Of a stretch of DNA of 64,000 nucleotides, positions 37,994-46,131 are shown in pieces. The stretch is from Maribacter flavus. Its GTDB lineage: Bacteria > Bacteroidota > Bacteroidia > Flavobacteriales > Flavobacteriaceae. Positions within the stretch are counted from its first letter, which is position 1. Each line of letters opens with the position of its first letter. The translations under genes were made by a program, and so were the position numbers. The notes under the pieces are model-generated. The model was given only the letters and a program-made list of their open reading frames with translations. It made no database searches and had not been told where the DNA came from. The stretch is taken from contig NZ_VUOE01000002.1 of NCBI RefSeq assembly GCF_008386635.1, positions 682,001 to 746,000 of the forward strand, in the 5' to 3' direction.

Positions 37994-38932
37994 ATGTTAG
38001 TCTGGATTATTTTTCTTGCCTGTATTCTTGTTTTCTTGGCCTTGGACCTAGGTGTTTTCCACAAACACGACCATGTCATAAAGTCAAAGGAAGCGGGCAT
38101 TTGGACGGCCATTTGGGTGACCATAGCCTTGGCCTTTAGTGGGGTGGTTTACTGGTTGTTTTCTAATGGGATGATGGATAATCCTACCGGACTTACGGCC
38201 AACGAGGCCGTTTTAAAATACATTACGGGATACCTTATCGAGTTGTCATTGAGCGTTGATAATGTCTTTGTGATTGCGGTTATTTTTTCCTCGTTTAAAA
38301 TTCCGCCCGTATTTCAGCATCGGGTTTTGTTTTGGGGTATTTTGGGGGCCATTGTTTTTAGGGCCTTGATGATTTTCTTCGGGGTGGCATTGATTACTAA
38401 GTTCGATTGGATCATTTACGTCTTTGGGGTGTTTCTTCTGTATACGGCATTTAAAATGCTACGGGGCGATGACGAGGATTTTCATCCAGAGAAATCCTTT
38501 GTTTTTAGGAACTTGAAGAAACTGTATCCGATTACTTCCGAAATCAAGGGGCACGACTTTTTTATCAAGAAAATGGGTGTACGGGCAGCCACTCCCCTAT
38601 TTGTGGCATTGATGGTGATTGAGCTGACCGACATTCTTTTCGCCCTCGACAGTATTCCAGCAATTTTGGCAATAACGGCCGACCCTTTCCTAGTTTTCAG
38701 TTCCAATATTTTGGCTATCCTAGGGCTGCGTTCCATGTATTTTTTGATTTCGCGAATGTTGGAAAAGTTCCGATATATCAATTATAGTCTGGTAGTAATT
38801 TTAGCCTTCGTGGGCTTGAAGATGCTCTTTTCACATTACATCCATCTTCCGGAATGGGTATCCTTAACGGTAATATCGGTTTCCCTGATTGGTGGAATTT
38901 TAGCTTCGCTCTACATCCCTGATAAGGATTGA
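37994..38932 (+). CDS. TerC/Alx family integral membrane protein
   Basis: 312 residues with about eight or nine transmembrane helices. Conserved TerC motifs: FLALDLGVFHK at the N-terminus, GYLIELSLSVDNVFVIA with two acidic residues in the membrane, and ELTDILFALDSIPAILAIT. Family members (Alx, YceF) export manganese; TerC itself is tied to tellurite resistance. I looked for a yybP-ykoY-type manganese riboswitch upstream and did not see one. Single gene. Confidence 0.95.
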   Translation: MLVWIIFLACILVFLALDLGVFHKHDHVIKSKEAGIWTAIWVTIALAFSGVVYWLFSNGMMDNPTGLTANEAVLKYITGYLIELSLSVDNVFVIAVIFSSFKIPPVFQHRVLFWGILGAIVFRALMIFFGVALITKFDWIIYVFGVFLLYTAFKMLRGDDEDFHPEKSFVFRNLKKLYPITSEIKGHDFFIKKMGVRAATPLFVALMVIELTDILFALDSIPAILAITADPFLVFSSNILAILGLRSMYFLISRMLEKFRYINYSLVVILAFVGLKMLFSHYIHLPEWVSLTVISVSLIGGILASLYIPDKD

Positions 38933-38970
38933 TAGTTTATGAAATTGGAATAAGTGCTTGGGAGATTTAG

Positions 38971-39024
38971 AATTCCAAAATCCAAATACCAAAACCCAAA
39001 TTCTAAAATAAAAGTTCCAAATTG
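38971..39024. repeat. Degenerate short-period A/C-rich repeat
   Basis: AATTCCAAAATCCAAATACC, then AAAACCCAAATTCT and AAAGTTCCAAATTGC: an irregular 7-10-bp motif of the form (T)CCAAA(T/A) repeated about seven times after terC. A similar motif is seen near 31230. No gene. Confidence 0.5.
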
Positions 39025-39085
39025 CAATTATCTTTTTTGAACCAAGGACTCCTTTGATTTGGTCGCTAGACCTGATTTGAAATAT

Positions 39086-39538
39086 TCACCAATTTTGGGT
39101 GGCTTTCGGAAATATTCGGTCATAGATTCTGCCTACCAGCCAATTTCCGGCAGGAAAATATAGCGCGAAGAAAAGGGCCATCCCCAGTGCAAATGTGCGT
39201 CCGCCAAAGAATTTATCCAACAGGTTGTCCGGATAGGCATAGGAGGTTTGCAGGGCATACCCACCAAATTCCAAAAAACCCATGGCGATGAGTCCGTACG
39301 CGTACTGTTCATGGAAGGGTCGGTTTCTCAGTAAAAGCGAAATAGGCACCATGTATAGGATATAGCACGTTATGACCTGCCACCAATAGGTAAAGCGGGC
39401 GATTTCCATAAAGGTACCAAACCAGTTCATGCCCAGGCCCCACACCAAATATACCAAGCAGTATACTAAAATAAGCCTTTTGTCCACCATGAACTTTATC
39501 TTTGCATATTGGAGAAATTGATCCATAAAATCAGCCAT
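39086..39538 (-). CDS. Small four-helix membrane protein, last gene of the type III PKS operon
   Basis: 150 residues with about four transmembrane helices (LVYCLVYLVWGLGMNWF, VITCYILYMVPISLLL, GLIAMGFLEFGGYALQ, ALGMALFFALYFPAGNWLVG). Family not recognised. Its start overlaps the stop of the acyl carrier protein gene by 8 bp, so it is translated with the biosynthetic enzymes and should work with their product: for instance as a membrane-bound modifying enzyme, a scaffold or part of a transport step. No catalytic motif is visible. Confidence 0.8.
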   Translation of the reverse strand: MADFMDQFLQYAKIKFMVDKRLILVYCLVYLVWGLGMNWFGTFMEIARFTYWWQVITCYILYMVPISLLLRNRPFHEQYAYGLIAMGFLEFGGYALQTSYAYPDNLLDKFFGGRTFALGMALFFALYFPAGNWLVGRIYDRIFPKATQNW

Positions 39539-39782
39539 TTAATTTGCTGTCGATGATCTGTAACGCATCGGCAACGGTCTGCATTTGGTTCATATCCTCG
39601 TTTTCCAGACGGATGTCGAAGGCATCCTCCACATCCAGAATGATATCCACCAAATTTGCCGAATTTATGTTCAGTTCCGAAATAAAATTACTGCTGGGCT
39701 GAATGTTATCTACCGATACATCCGATGGCAGATACACCTGAATGATATCCTTTAGTTTTTGGTATTTTTCTTTTTCCTGCAT
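39531..39782 (-). CDS. Acyl carrier protein of the type III PKS operon
   Basis: 83 residues, acidic. The phosphopantetheine Ser41 sits in ELNINSANLVDI; the usual DSL is replaced by NSA, as in carrier proteins of several dedicated fatty-acyl pathways rather than the housekeeping AcpP. The downstream helix IILDVEDAFDIRLENE is typical. It should carry the growing acyl chain made by the adjacent ketosynthase, dehydratase and enoyl reductase. Lies 16 bp after the ketosynthase stop and overlaps the membrane protein gene. Confidence 0.9.
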   Translation of the reverse strand: MQEKEKYQKLKDIIQVYLPSDVSVDNIQPSSNFISELNINSANLVDIILDVEDAFDIRLENEDMNQMQTVADALQIIDSKLNG

Positions 39783-39798
39783 TTTTAAATTAGTAGTT

Positions 39799-41073
39799 CT
39801 AACGATTCAAGGAACTAAAAATAACACACGCATTGACATCCCCAAAACCAAAACTGGCCTTTGTGATAATTTTTGGTCGGTATGGAATCGTTTTTTGGGG
39901 AATTCTTTCTTTTTCAATGATTTTGGTTATTTCTGGATGGACATCCTCACAATTAACATTGCCGAATAGTACCCCTTGCTCCAGTTGAAGTATACTTGCT
40001 ACGCATTCAATACTTCCTGCGGCGGACAGACAATGACCTATCATTCCTTTAAAAGAATTGATATAGGGGAATTCGCCCCCTTGCAGTCCCAAGGCCTCGC
40101 TCCAGTTGGAAATTTCAACGGCATCTTTGGTCGTGGCCGTCAAATGTCCGTTGATCGCATCTATCTCCTTGGGTTGGATACCGGCGCTTTGGACGGCCTT
40201 TTGGATGCATCGCCGTACCGCCTCGCCATTGGGTGCCGTCATGGACCCCTCGCCTATCTGTCCGCCACTGTTCACTTCGCCCCCCAATACTTCCGCATAG
40301 ATTCTGGTTCCTCGTTTTTGGGCGCTTTCCAAGGATTCCAGCACCAAGGCCCCTGCCCCACTGCCCGGAACAAAGCCCTGTGCCGATGCGCTCATGGGCC
40401 TGCTAGCTGCACTGGGGTTCTCGTTATAATCCCGGGGCAAAATGCGCATGGCATCAAAACCGCCCCAGATATACGGTCCGCTGTCGCTACAACTTCCACA
40501 GAGCATCACCTCCGCCTTCCCCGATACAATCCGGTCATAGGCCATCAGGATGCTTTCCGTACCGGTAGTACAAGCGGAGGAGTTCGTCGTAACCTGATTG
40601 CCACAGCCCAACATGCCCGCCAAATAGGCGCTGATGCCACTGGCCATGGTCTGCACGACCGTAGTACTGCCCAATCTACGTACCTCTTTATTATCCACTT
40701 GGTAAATCGCATCGCGAAATTTATCGGCTCCGGACATGCCAGTTCCAAAAATAATACCATTGTCCCAGTTGGGACTGCTGCCGGTATTGGGCTCTAAGCA
40801 GGCATCGGCCCACGCGTCCCTGCCAGCAATGACACCATACACCAATCCGGAGGCGTTGAGTCCCCGTAATTGTAGCGGGGTGAAATATTTTTCCAACAGG
40901 TTGTCCTTGATGAGCGGTTCCCCTGCGATTTGGCAACCAAATCCCAAGGCCTGCAATCTGGATTGAAAGCGAATCCCGCTTTTTCCTGTGCGAAGCGCTT
41001 CGGTGAAATCCGGAAGCCCAACGCCATTGGGGGCACAAACGCCCAATCCGGTAATGACCACCCTTCTACCCAT
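39799..41073 (-). CDS. Beta-ketoacyl-ACP synthase (FabF-like) of the type III PKS operon
   Basis: 424 residues from the ATG at 41073 (MGRRVVITGLGVCAPNG), which overlaps the dehydratase stop by 8 bp. Catalytic triad intact: Cys168 in TNSSACTTGTES, His310 in NGHLTATTKD and His347 in FKGMIGHCLSAAG. It therefore condenses acyl chains; it is not a chain-length-factor partner, which would lack the Cys. Only one ketosynthase is present, so chain length is set by this enzyme alone or with host FabH/FabB. The His motif NGHLTAT replaces the common HGT, a trait of specialised synthases. Confidence 0.92.
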   Translation of the reverse strand: MGRRVVITGLGVCAPNGVGLPDFTEALRTGKSGIRFQSRLQALGFGCQIAGEPLIKDNLLEKYFTPLQLRGLNASGLVYGVIAGRDAWADACLEPNTGSSPNWDNGIIFGTGMSGADKFRDAIYQVDNKEVRRLGSTTVVQTMASGISAYLAGMLGCGNQVTTNSSACTTGTESILMAYDRIVSGKAEVMLCGSCSDSGPYIWGGFDAMRILPRDYNENPSAASRPMSASAQGFVPGSGAGALVLESLESAQKRGTRIYAEVLGGEVNSGGQIGEGSMTAPNGEAVRRCIQKAVQSAGIQPKEIDAINGHLTATTKDAVEISNWSEALGLQGGEFPYINSFKGMIGHCLSAAGSIECVASILQLEQGVLFGNVNCEDVHPEITKIIEKERIPQKTIPYRPKIITKASFGFGDVNACVIFSSLNR

Positions 41074-41515
41074 CCACTTCAATTTTTAGCATGCCCGATA
41101 CCGTTCCCTTGCAGACCAATTCCTTTTTGGCGTTGTACATTTGTACCTCGCATTTTAATTTTTGGAACCGGAAGTAGATTTTTTTGGATACTACCGTCAC
41201 CCTTTCCCCTGGGAAAACAGGTTTTAAAAATTCCATTTCAGAACTGCTCATACCTATCAGTATATTTGACTTCTCCAGTTCCTCTTTTCGCATTAAATAA
41301 ATACCCAGACAGACCAACCCGATCTGTGCACAGCACTCCGTGAGGATAACGCCCGGTGTCACCGGATTTTCCTTAAAATGTCCCCGATAAAAATCGAGAT
41401 TCCGGTCAAAGGTAAAGGAGCCTTTTGAACCATCCTCCGTGACTTCCAATAATTCATCGACGAACAAGAATGGCTTTTTGTAGGGTAATAATCCTATGAT
41501 TTCCTGGTGCGTCAT
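41066..41515 (-). CDS. 3-hydroxyacyl-ACP dehydratase (FabZ-like)
   Basis: 149 residues, single hot-dog fold. The FabZ motif is clear: His46 in YRGHFKENPVTPGV and Glu60 in LTECCAQIG. It removes water from 3-hydroxyacyl-ACP. Starts 3 bp after the enoyl reductase stop and overlaps the ketosynthase start, so expression is locked to theirs. Confidence 0.88.
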   Translation of the reverse strand: MTHQEIIGLLPYKKPFLFVDELLEVTEDGSKGSFTFDRNLDFYRGHFKENPVTPGVILTECCAQIGLVCLGIYLMRKEELEKSNILIGMSSSEMEFLKPVFPGERVTVVSKKIYFRFQKLKCEVQMYNAKKELVCKGTVSGMLKIEVDG

Positions 41516-41518
41516 ATG

Positions 41519-42319
41519 CTATCTCAAACTTTCTCCCCCATCCACTTTTAGGACGGTCCCCGTTATCCATTTTGCTTCATCCGTAGTCAATAAATAGACT
41601 GCATTCGCGACATCTTCCGGGGTTGTGAGTCGGCCCTGCGGATTGCGCTTCAAGGCATGTTGCATCAGTTTTTCATACCTGGGGATCATGGCGAGTGACT
41701 TAGTGGGGGTCACGCCGGCCTGGATACAGTTTGCCTTGATGCCTGCTGGTGCGAATTCCAAGGCGATATTTCGGGTAAGGGCCTCCAGTGCGACTTTTGC
41801 TACGGAAACCGCCCCATAACCTGGCATCACCTTTGTATTGCCCTCACTGGTAAAGGAAATGATTCTAGTATCCTCATGAAACAACTTTTTTTCGTGTAAT
41901 TCCTTGGTCCAATCATACAGGCTCAGAGCCATGGCCTCAAAGGTGATTTCAATATCCTGATGCGTAAGCACGGACTGATTTTCGGCTTGCATAGGTTTCA
42001 AATTTCCCTTGGCGATACTGTGCACCAACACCTTGATTTTGTGTCCTTCCGGCAGGAAAGCTGCAATTTCCGAAAGTAATTCCTGTCGTTTTTCTGGGTG
42101 AATGGCGTCCTTATTGAAGGATTTGAACTGAACCCCTAGGGCCGATATCTCCTGAAAGTCCAGCTCTATTTCATCCATGTTCGTGCGTCGGTCCCGGTGT
42201 ACAATGATGATGTTGAAACCGTGTCTTGCCAACTTTTTGGCCGTCGCCAGGCCCAACCCATTGCTACCTCCCAATATCAATGCCCAATTTTTACCCATAT
42301 TATTTTGACTATTTACCAT
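41519..42319 (-). CDS. SDR enoyl-ACP reductase (FabI/FabL-like)
   Basis: 266 residues; MGKNWALILGG (from 42298) is an alternative start. Cofactor motif LILGGSNGLG, then VLVHSIAKG, which corresponds to the HSIA of enoyl reductases, and the catalytic pair Tyr168-x6-Lys175 in GYGAVSVAKVA. Y-x6-K is the enoyl-reductase spacing (ketoreductases have Y-x3-K), and AGVTPTKSLAMI matches the substrate loop. So this enzyme would saturate the chain, meaning the pathway makes an alkyl rather than a polyene tail. No separate ketoreductase is present; housekeeping FabG is likely borrowed. The start overlaps the PKS stop by 7 bp. Confidence 0.82.
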   Translation of the reverse strand: MVNSQNNMGKNWALILGGSNGLGLATAKKLARHGFNIIIVHRDRRTNMDEIELDFQEISALGVQFKSFNKDAIHPEKRQELLSEIAAFLPEGHKIKVLVHSIAKGNLKPMQAENQSVLTHQDIEITFEAMALSLYDWTKELHEKKLFHEDTRIISFTSEGNTKVMPGYGAVSVAKVALEALTRNIALEFAPAGIKANCIQAGVTPTKSLAMIPRYEKLMQHALKRNPQGRLTTPEDVANAVYLLTTDEAKWITGTVLKVDGGESLR

Positions 42320-43368
42320 TCCAACAAAACTCGTTGTGCGGAAAACCCGGGACCAAAACTGAGTACCATGCCCTGCTCACCTTTGGTCAAACCCCTATCC
42401 AAGAAGCGCTGTAACACATATAAAACCGTGACGCTACTCATATTTCCGTACAAACGGAGTACTTCTCGGGTATCATCTATATTCTTTCCTAAACTACCAA
42501 AAAGTTCCTCAACGGTCTGCACGATTTTGCGTCCGCCGGGATGAAAGATCAAATGGTCCACCTTTTCGATACTGCTTCCGTATTTTTCAAGAAAAGGATG
42601 GACGATTTCAGGGAAATAGGTTGCAATTGTTTCCGGAACGGCAGGGTCCAATATCATTTTGAGTCCGGTATTCACCAAATCGAAACCCATTAAGTGGGTC
42701 GCGTCCTTAAAATGGAACATTTCCTCGCCCTTAATTGTTGGACCTGCCGCTTCCTTTTCGGAAGAAAGCAATACACAGGCCGCGCCATCCCCAAAAATAG
42801 CGGCACTTACCATATTGGCCATGGAGAAATCATCCAATTGGAAAGTAGCCGTGGGACTTTCCACTGCCACCAAGGCGATGCGTTTATTGGGATTGTTGCG
42901 TAAAAAATTATGGGCATAGATCAATCCCGATACCCCGGCCGCACAGCCCATTTCCGTCACGGGGAGTCGGACCACGTCCTGCCGCAATCCCAGTTCATTG
43001 ATCAAATAGGCATCCAAGGAAGGAATCATGATACCTGTACAGCTTACCGTGATGATATAATCGAGAGAATCTGCCCACCACCCCGCGGTTTCCAGGGCCG
43101 ATATTAAGGCTTCGCTACCCAATTGCTTGGACGCCGCGGCATAGCGACGGTTTTTTTCCTCGAACGAAGTCGCCGTGAATACCTCCTTCACGGGCATGAT
43201 ACCGTAGCGCTTGTCCACGGCCGCACCTTCAAATATTTTCACGACTTTTCTTCGAAAGCGGTCCTCTTGGTCCTTAAGCCATGTGTTTACGTACGGGATG
43301 ATGTCCTTGGTTTCGCTTGAATACGCGGGCAAAGCCTTGGAAACGGTCACAATTTTGGTACTATTCAT
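42313..43368 (-). CDS. Type III polyketide synthase (chalcone synthase-like)
   Basis: 351 residues from the ATG at 43368; a GTG 15 bp upstream overlaps the methyltransferase gene. The Cys-His-Asn triad is intact: Cys142 in EMGCAAGVSG, His276 in LIFHPGGRK and Asn309 in YGNMSSVTVLY, with the C-terminal FGPG loop. The enzyme extends a starter with malonyl-CoA units and cyclises it to a resorcinol, pyrone or phloroglucinol ring. Its neighbours suggest a fatty acyl starter supplied by the dedicated ACP module, followed by methylation and ring hydroxylation, as in the Streptomyces srsABC phenolic-lipid genes. Product not proven. Confidence 0.93.
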   Translation of the reverse strand: MNSTKIVTVSKALPAYSSETKDIIPYVNTWLKDQEDRFRRKVVKIFEGAAVDKRYGIMPVKEVFTATSFEEKNRRYAAASKQLGSEALISALETAGWWADSLDYIITVSCTGIMIPSLDAYLINELGLRQDVVRLPVTEMGCAAGVSGLIYAHNFLRNNPNKRIALVAVESPTATFQLDDFSMANMVSAAIFGDGAACVLLSSEKEAAGPTIKGEEMFHFKDATHLMGFDLVNTGLKMILDPAVPETIATYFPEIVHPFLEKYGSSIEKVDHLIFHPGGRKIVQTVEELFGSLGKNIDDTREVLRLYGNMSSVTVLYVLQRFLDRGLTKGEQGMVLSFGPGFSAQRVLLEW

Positions 43369-43373
43369 ATATT

Positions 43374-44078
43374 TTAGGCGCACTTTTTAAGGATCCAACG
43401 GTACCTAAAGGCCCATTTCCATGAAATTTGAGACTGTACATTTGGAACTTGGTCGGAAAAGGTTTGCAATTCTTTCTTTTTAAAACCCCGTAAGATGGAA
43501 ATCAGTCCATCGTGTTTGGCGGTTTCCGTTTTAATAAAAATAACACTAAATGCCTTAAAAAGGTAGTAGGCGAGCCGACTTCTATGTAAATCGTTAATAA
43601 TTACACCGATATGGGCCATATTGGCAAACCTTTCCAAAAATATGGGGATGTTGGCATTGCTAAAATGATGTAAGGTCAAAGTGGTGATGACGATATCCAC
43701 TTCGATGGAATTCAAGGTAAATACATCCCGATTTAGGTAGGAAATTTCGGGAAAATCCACGGATTTTTTTCGGGCGATTTCCAAAGCGTCACTATTTAGG
43801 TCCAGACCGATTAAATTTACAGTGATGTTCGACTTTCTGGCCTTCAAGGCGAGTTTTCTGAGCATTTCTCCATCGGAACAACCTACGTCCAAAATCGTAT
43901 ACGATTCTTTTTTATGTTCCCGAAGCATCCTGAATACGGCGTTTGAGGTGATATGGATACCTCCTAATAGTCGGTTTACCCGATTGATGTCCTCCAACAT
44001 GACTTCCAGCTCCTTTTGGGAACCTTGAAAGTCGTCCAACTGTTCTTCTTGGTTACTTCGTACCGACAAATCCATCAT
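43374..44078 (-). CDS. SAM-dependent class I methyltransferase of the type III PKS operon
   Basis: 234 residues; the start overlaps the monooxygenase stop (ATGA). Motif I is ILDVGCSDGEM, followed by IGLDLNSDAL, a motif IV-like DIVITTLTLHHF and NDLHRSRLAYYLF, a pattern of ubiquinone/menaquinone-type methyltransferases. It probably methylates the ring made by the PKS. In the srs pathway the equivalent gene belongs to a different, membrane-bound family (isoprenylcysteine methyltransferase-like), so this would be an independent solution. A 14-bp palindrome (43893-43906) lies inside the gene. Confidence 0.88.
   Translation of the reverse strand: MMDLSVRSNQEEQLDDFQGSQKELEVMLEDINRVNRLLGGIHITSNAVFRMLREHKKESYTILDVGCSDGEMLRKLALKARKSNITVNLIGLDLNSDALEIARKKSVDFPEISYLNRDVFTLNSIEVDIVITTLTLHHFSNANIPIFLERFANMAHIGVIINDLHRSRLAYYLFKAFSVIFIKTETAKHDGLISILRGFKKKELQTFSDQVPNVQSQISWKWAFRYRWILKKCA
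43893..43906. repeat. Palindrome AATCGTATACGATT, copy 1 (inside the methyltransferase gene)
   Basis: Perfect 14-bp palindrome within a coding sequence; read on the minus strand it spells E-S-Y-T-I, a different frame from the copies in the nucleoside phosphorylase gene. Confidence 0.8.
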
Positions 44079-45199
44079 GGTGAAACCGTTTTTCCGTGGG
44101 TTTTGGCAATCATTTTTTGTAGCAGACCTTCAGACCGACCAAAGGTGGAAATGCCCCAATTCAAAAAGTTATCCTTCAACAATAATTTTTGGAAATAACG
44201 TCCATACAGCAACCGACGCCTAAAATGGTCGTTCCAGGAACTTTGGTAGGCTTCCTCCATATCCTTTCGACTTTTATAGGTTCCGTTGAAATAACCGTGT
44301 ACACACTCCGAAACCAGTTTTCCCGCATGAATGGCCATCGCCATACCATTGCCGCAAAGCGGATGTATCAATCCAGCCGTATCGCCGCACATCAGCACAT
44401 GGTTTACAATGGGTTTCTTTGGCTCAAAGGAAATCTGACCGATGCTCAGGGGATGTTCAAAAACCGGTTCGGCCTTTGTTAAAAAACGCTTTAAATGCGG
44501 ATTCTGGGAAACAATCTTTTCATTGAAGGCCGATACGTCCTTGAACTCCTTGAATACATCGTATTGCGCCAAATAACAAAAATTGATATGACCCTTCTCC
44601 GTTTTTGAAAGTCCGCCGTAACCGCCCTTAAAATTGTGCAGGGCCACGAGATCATTGGGGAATTCGGGAAATGAATAGTGTCCCTTTATGGCCAACCAAT
44701 GTGTCTTTTTTTGGATAAAGGAACGGTGCAGGGCTTTATCCAACCCCGATCGTTTTCCGTACGCACCGATAACCATGTGAGCGCTTACCCTTGTTTGTCG
44801 GCTTTCCACCTTAAACCCATTTCCATCAAACCGGATATCCTGCACCTTTTCGAAGTAAAAGGTAACCTTTTGGCTCTTGGCGGTTTCGTACAATAGGTTA
44901 TCCAGCGCATACCTGCTAATACCCACGCCACCCAAGGGAAGTCGGCACGCTGCAATTTTACCCTGGTTGCTGCTGATTTCAAATCGGTCTATGGACTTCC
45001 CACCCGCCGCTAAAAGGTCGACCCCAAGTGAATTCAAATACGGAAGGATCTCGTTGGAAAGGTATTCACCACACACTTTATGATGTGGATAGGGATTGCT
45101 TTCAAAAACCCCGATGTCAAATCCATAGCGGGAAAGCGCAATGGCGGCCGTTAGTCCAGCCAAACCACCCCCTACAATGCCTATTTGATGTTCGTTCAC
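44075..45199 (-). CDS. FAD-dependent monooxygenase/reductase of the type III PKS operon
   Basis: 374 residues from GTG at 45199 (NEHQIGIVGGGLAG); longer open frames upstream run through a hairpin. GIVGGGLAGLTAA binds the ADP part of FAD, VCGEYLSNE and CGDTAGLIHPLCGNGMA (DG/GD motif and the geranylgeranyl-reductase-type loop) complete the family signature. Candidates are ring hydroxylation of an alkylresorcinol to a quinol/quinone or reduction of a double bond. First gene of the eight-gene operon; the stop overlaps the methyltransferase start. Confidence 0.88.
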   Translation of the reverse strand: MNEHQIGIVGGGLAGLTAAIALSRYGFDIGVFESNPYPHHKVCGEYLSNEILPYLNSLGVDLLAAGGKSIDRFEISSNQGKIAACRLPLGGVGISRYALDNLLYETAKSQKVTFYFEKVQDIRFDGNGFKVESRQTRVSAHMVIGAYGKRSGLDKALHRSFIQKKTHWLAIKGHYSFPEFPNDLVALHNFKGGYGGLSKTEKGHINFCYLAQYDVFKEFKDVSAFNEKIVSQNPHLKRFLTKAEPVFEHPLSIGQISFEPKKPIVNHVLMCGDTAGLIHPLCGNGMAMAIHAGKLVSECVHGYFNGTYKSRKDMEEAYQSSWNDHFRRRLLYGRYFQKLLLKDNFLNWGISTFGRSEGLLQKMIAKTHGKTVSP

Positions 45200-45225
45200 A
45201 TCCTGAAAGTACGCAATCCAAAAAT

Positions 45226-45248
45226 AATCCCCGCACAAGGCGGGGATT
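45226..45248. repeat. Hairpin just upstream of the type III PKS operon
   Basis: AATCCCCGC (45226-45234), 5-nt loop, GCGGGGATT (45240-45248): 9-bp perfect stem, 27 bp before the operon start codon. No T-run on either side. It abuts the dispersed repeat and may belong to it, or act in the leader. Confidence 0.7.
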
Positions 45249-45335
45249 TATTGGCACCGCAAAAGGGTTTAATATCCCCAAGCTTGCCTTGTAATTAAAA
45301 AATTGTTTCCTACGAATGCCCCGAGGTAGTTTACT
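45247..45335 (-). repeat. Dispersed ~90-bp intergenic repeat, copy 2, upstream of the PKS operon
   Basis: Reverse-complement match of the copy at 15100-15199: on the minus strand AGTAAACTACCTCGGGGCA, TTCGTAGGAAACAA and AGGCAAGC appear in the same order. It sits in the 211-bp gap between the OmpA gene and the PKS operon, where the operon promoter must lie. A further small hairpin (AAGCT/AGCTT) lies beside it at about 45348. Confidence 0.8.
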
Positions 45336-45410
45336 CGTAAAAAAAAGCTTCGCAGCTTGCAACGGGGTAACCGCTAAAGTATTTAGACAGCCCCCTGAAC
45401 TTTACCAGGA

Positions 45411-46106
45411 TTATCCTTTGGTTTGTTGTACGGCCTCTTCCTTCAATTCCTCGCTTGCCACAATGGCCAATTCTACCCTTCTGTTCTGGGCCTTGCCTTC
45501 AACCGTATTGTTATCGCCTACAGGCTGATTCTCCCCGTACCACTTGGTCGTAAATCGGGAAGGTTCAATACCTTTTGCTACCAAATAACTGGTTACGGAA
45601 GTAGCACGTTGTTCGGAGAGCTTCATATTGTATTCGTCGGAGCCTGCACTATCGGTATGGCCTTCCACCAAAATATTGGATTTAGGATATTCCTTAAAAA
45701 TGCTGGCCAATTTATCCAAAGTGGCGGCGGAAGTTCCCTTAACATCGGATTTATTGGTGTCAAAATACACACCGGCATCTTCATTAAAGGTAACGTTGAT
45801 TCCCTCGCCCACTCTTTTCACTTCGGCACCTGGAATTTCCTCTTCGATACGTTCCGCTTGCCTATCCATACGGTTGCCGATATAACCACCCGCAGCACCC
45901 CCAATAGCGGCTCCTAAAATGGCACCCAAAGCAGTGTTGTTTCCGCTTCCAACGTTGTTTCCAATGACACCACCTATTACGGCACCTCCCGCAGCACCAA
46001 TTGCGGCACCTTTTTGGGTCTTGTTGGCATTTTTGACGGTACTACAGCTCATAACCATGGCCAAAGCCAAAACATAACTTGTATTTTTTAATAATCTAGA
46101 TTTCAT
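45411..46106 (-). CDS. OmpA family lipoprotein with glycine-zipper domain
   Basis: 231 residues from ATG at 46106. Lipobox MVMSC; then a glycine zipper (IGAAGGAVIGGVIGNNVG) and the OmpA C-terminal domain (VYFDTNKSDVKGTSAATLDK, EGHTDSAGSDEYNMKLSEQR, RRVELAI) that grips peptidoglycan. Anchors the outer membrane to the wall. Forms a two-gene unit with the lipocalin-like gene 25 bp upstream, a pair often found together in flavobacteria. Confidence 0.93.
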   Translation of the reverse strand: MKSRLLKNTSYVLALAMVMSCSTVKNANKTQKGAAIGAAGGAVIGGVIGNNVGSGNNTALGAILGAAIGGAAGGYIGNRMDRQAERIEEEIPGAEVKRVGEGINVTFNEDAGVYFDTNKSDVKGTSAATLDKLASIFKEYPKSNILVEGHTDSAGSDEYNMKLSEQRATSVTSYLVAKGIEPSRFTTKWYGENQPVGDNNTVEGKAQNRRVELAIVASEELKEEAVQQTKG

Positions 46107-46131
46107 CTGTTTGTTTTTAAAAATTGGGGAT

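Noticed and set aside
39976-40797. 273-codon frame opposite the ketosynthase gene
   Set aside because: Antisense shadow of a strongly conserved enzyme with intact catalytic residues; no independent support.
39086-45199. Flexirubin/dialkylresorcinol or aryl polyene cluster
   Set aside because: Those need a KS/chain-length-factor pair or DarA/DarB-type enzymes; here there is one active ketosynthase and a type III PKS, plus an enoyl reductase, which does not fit polyenes.
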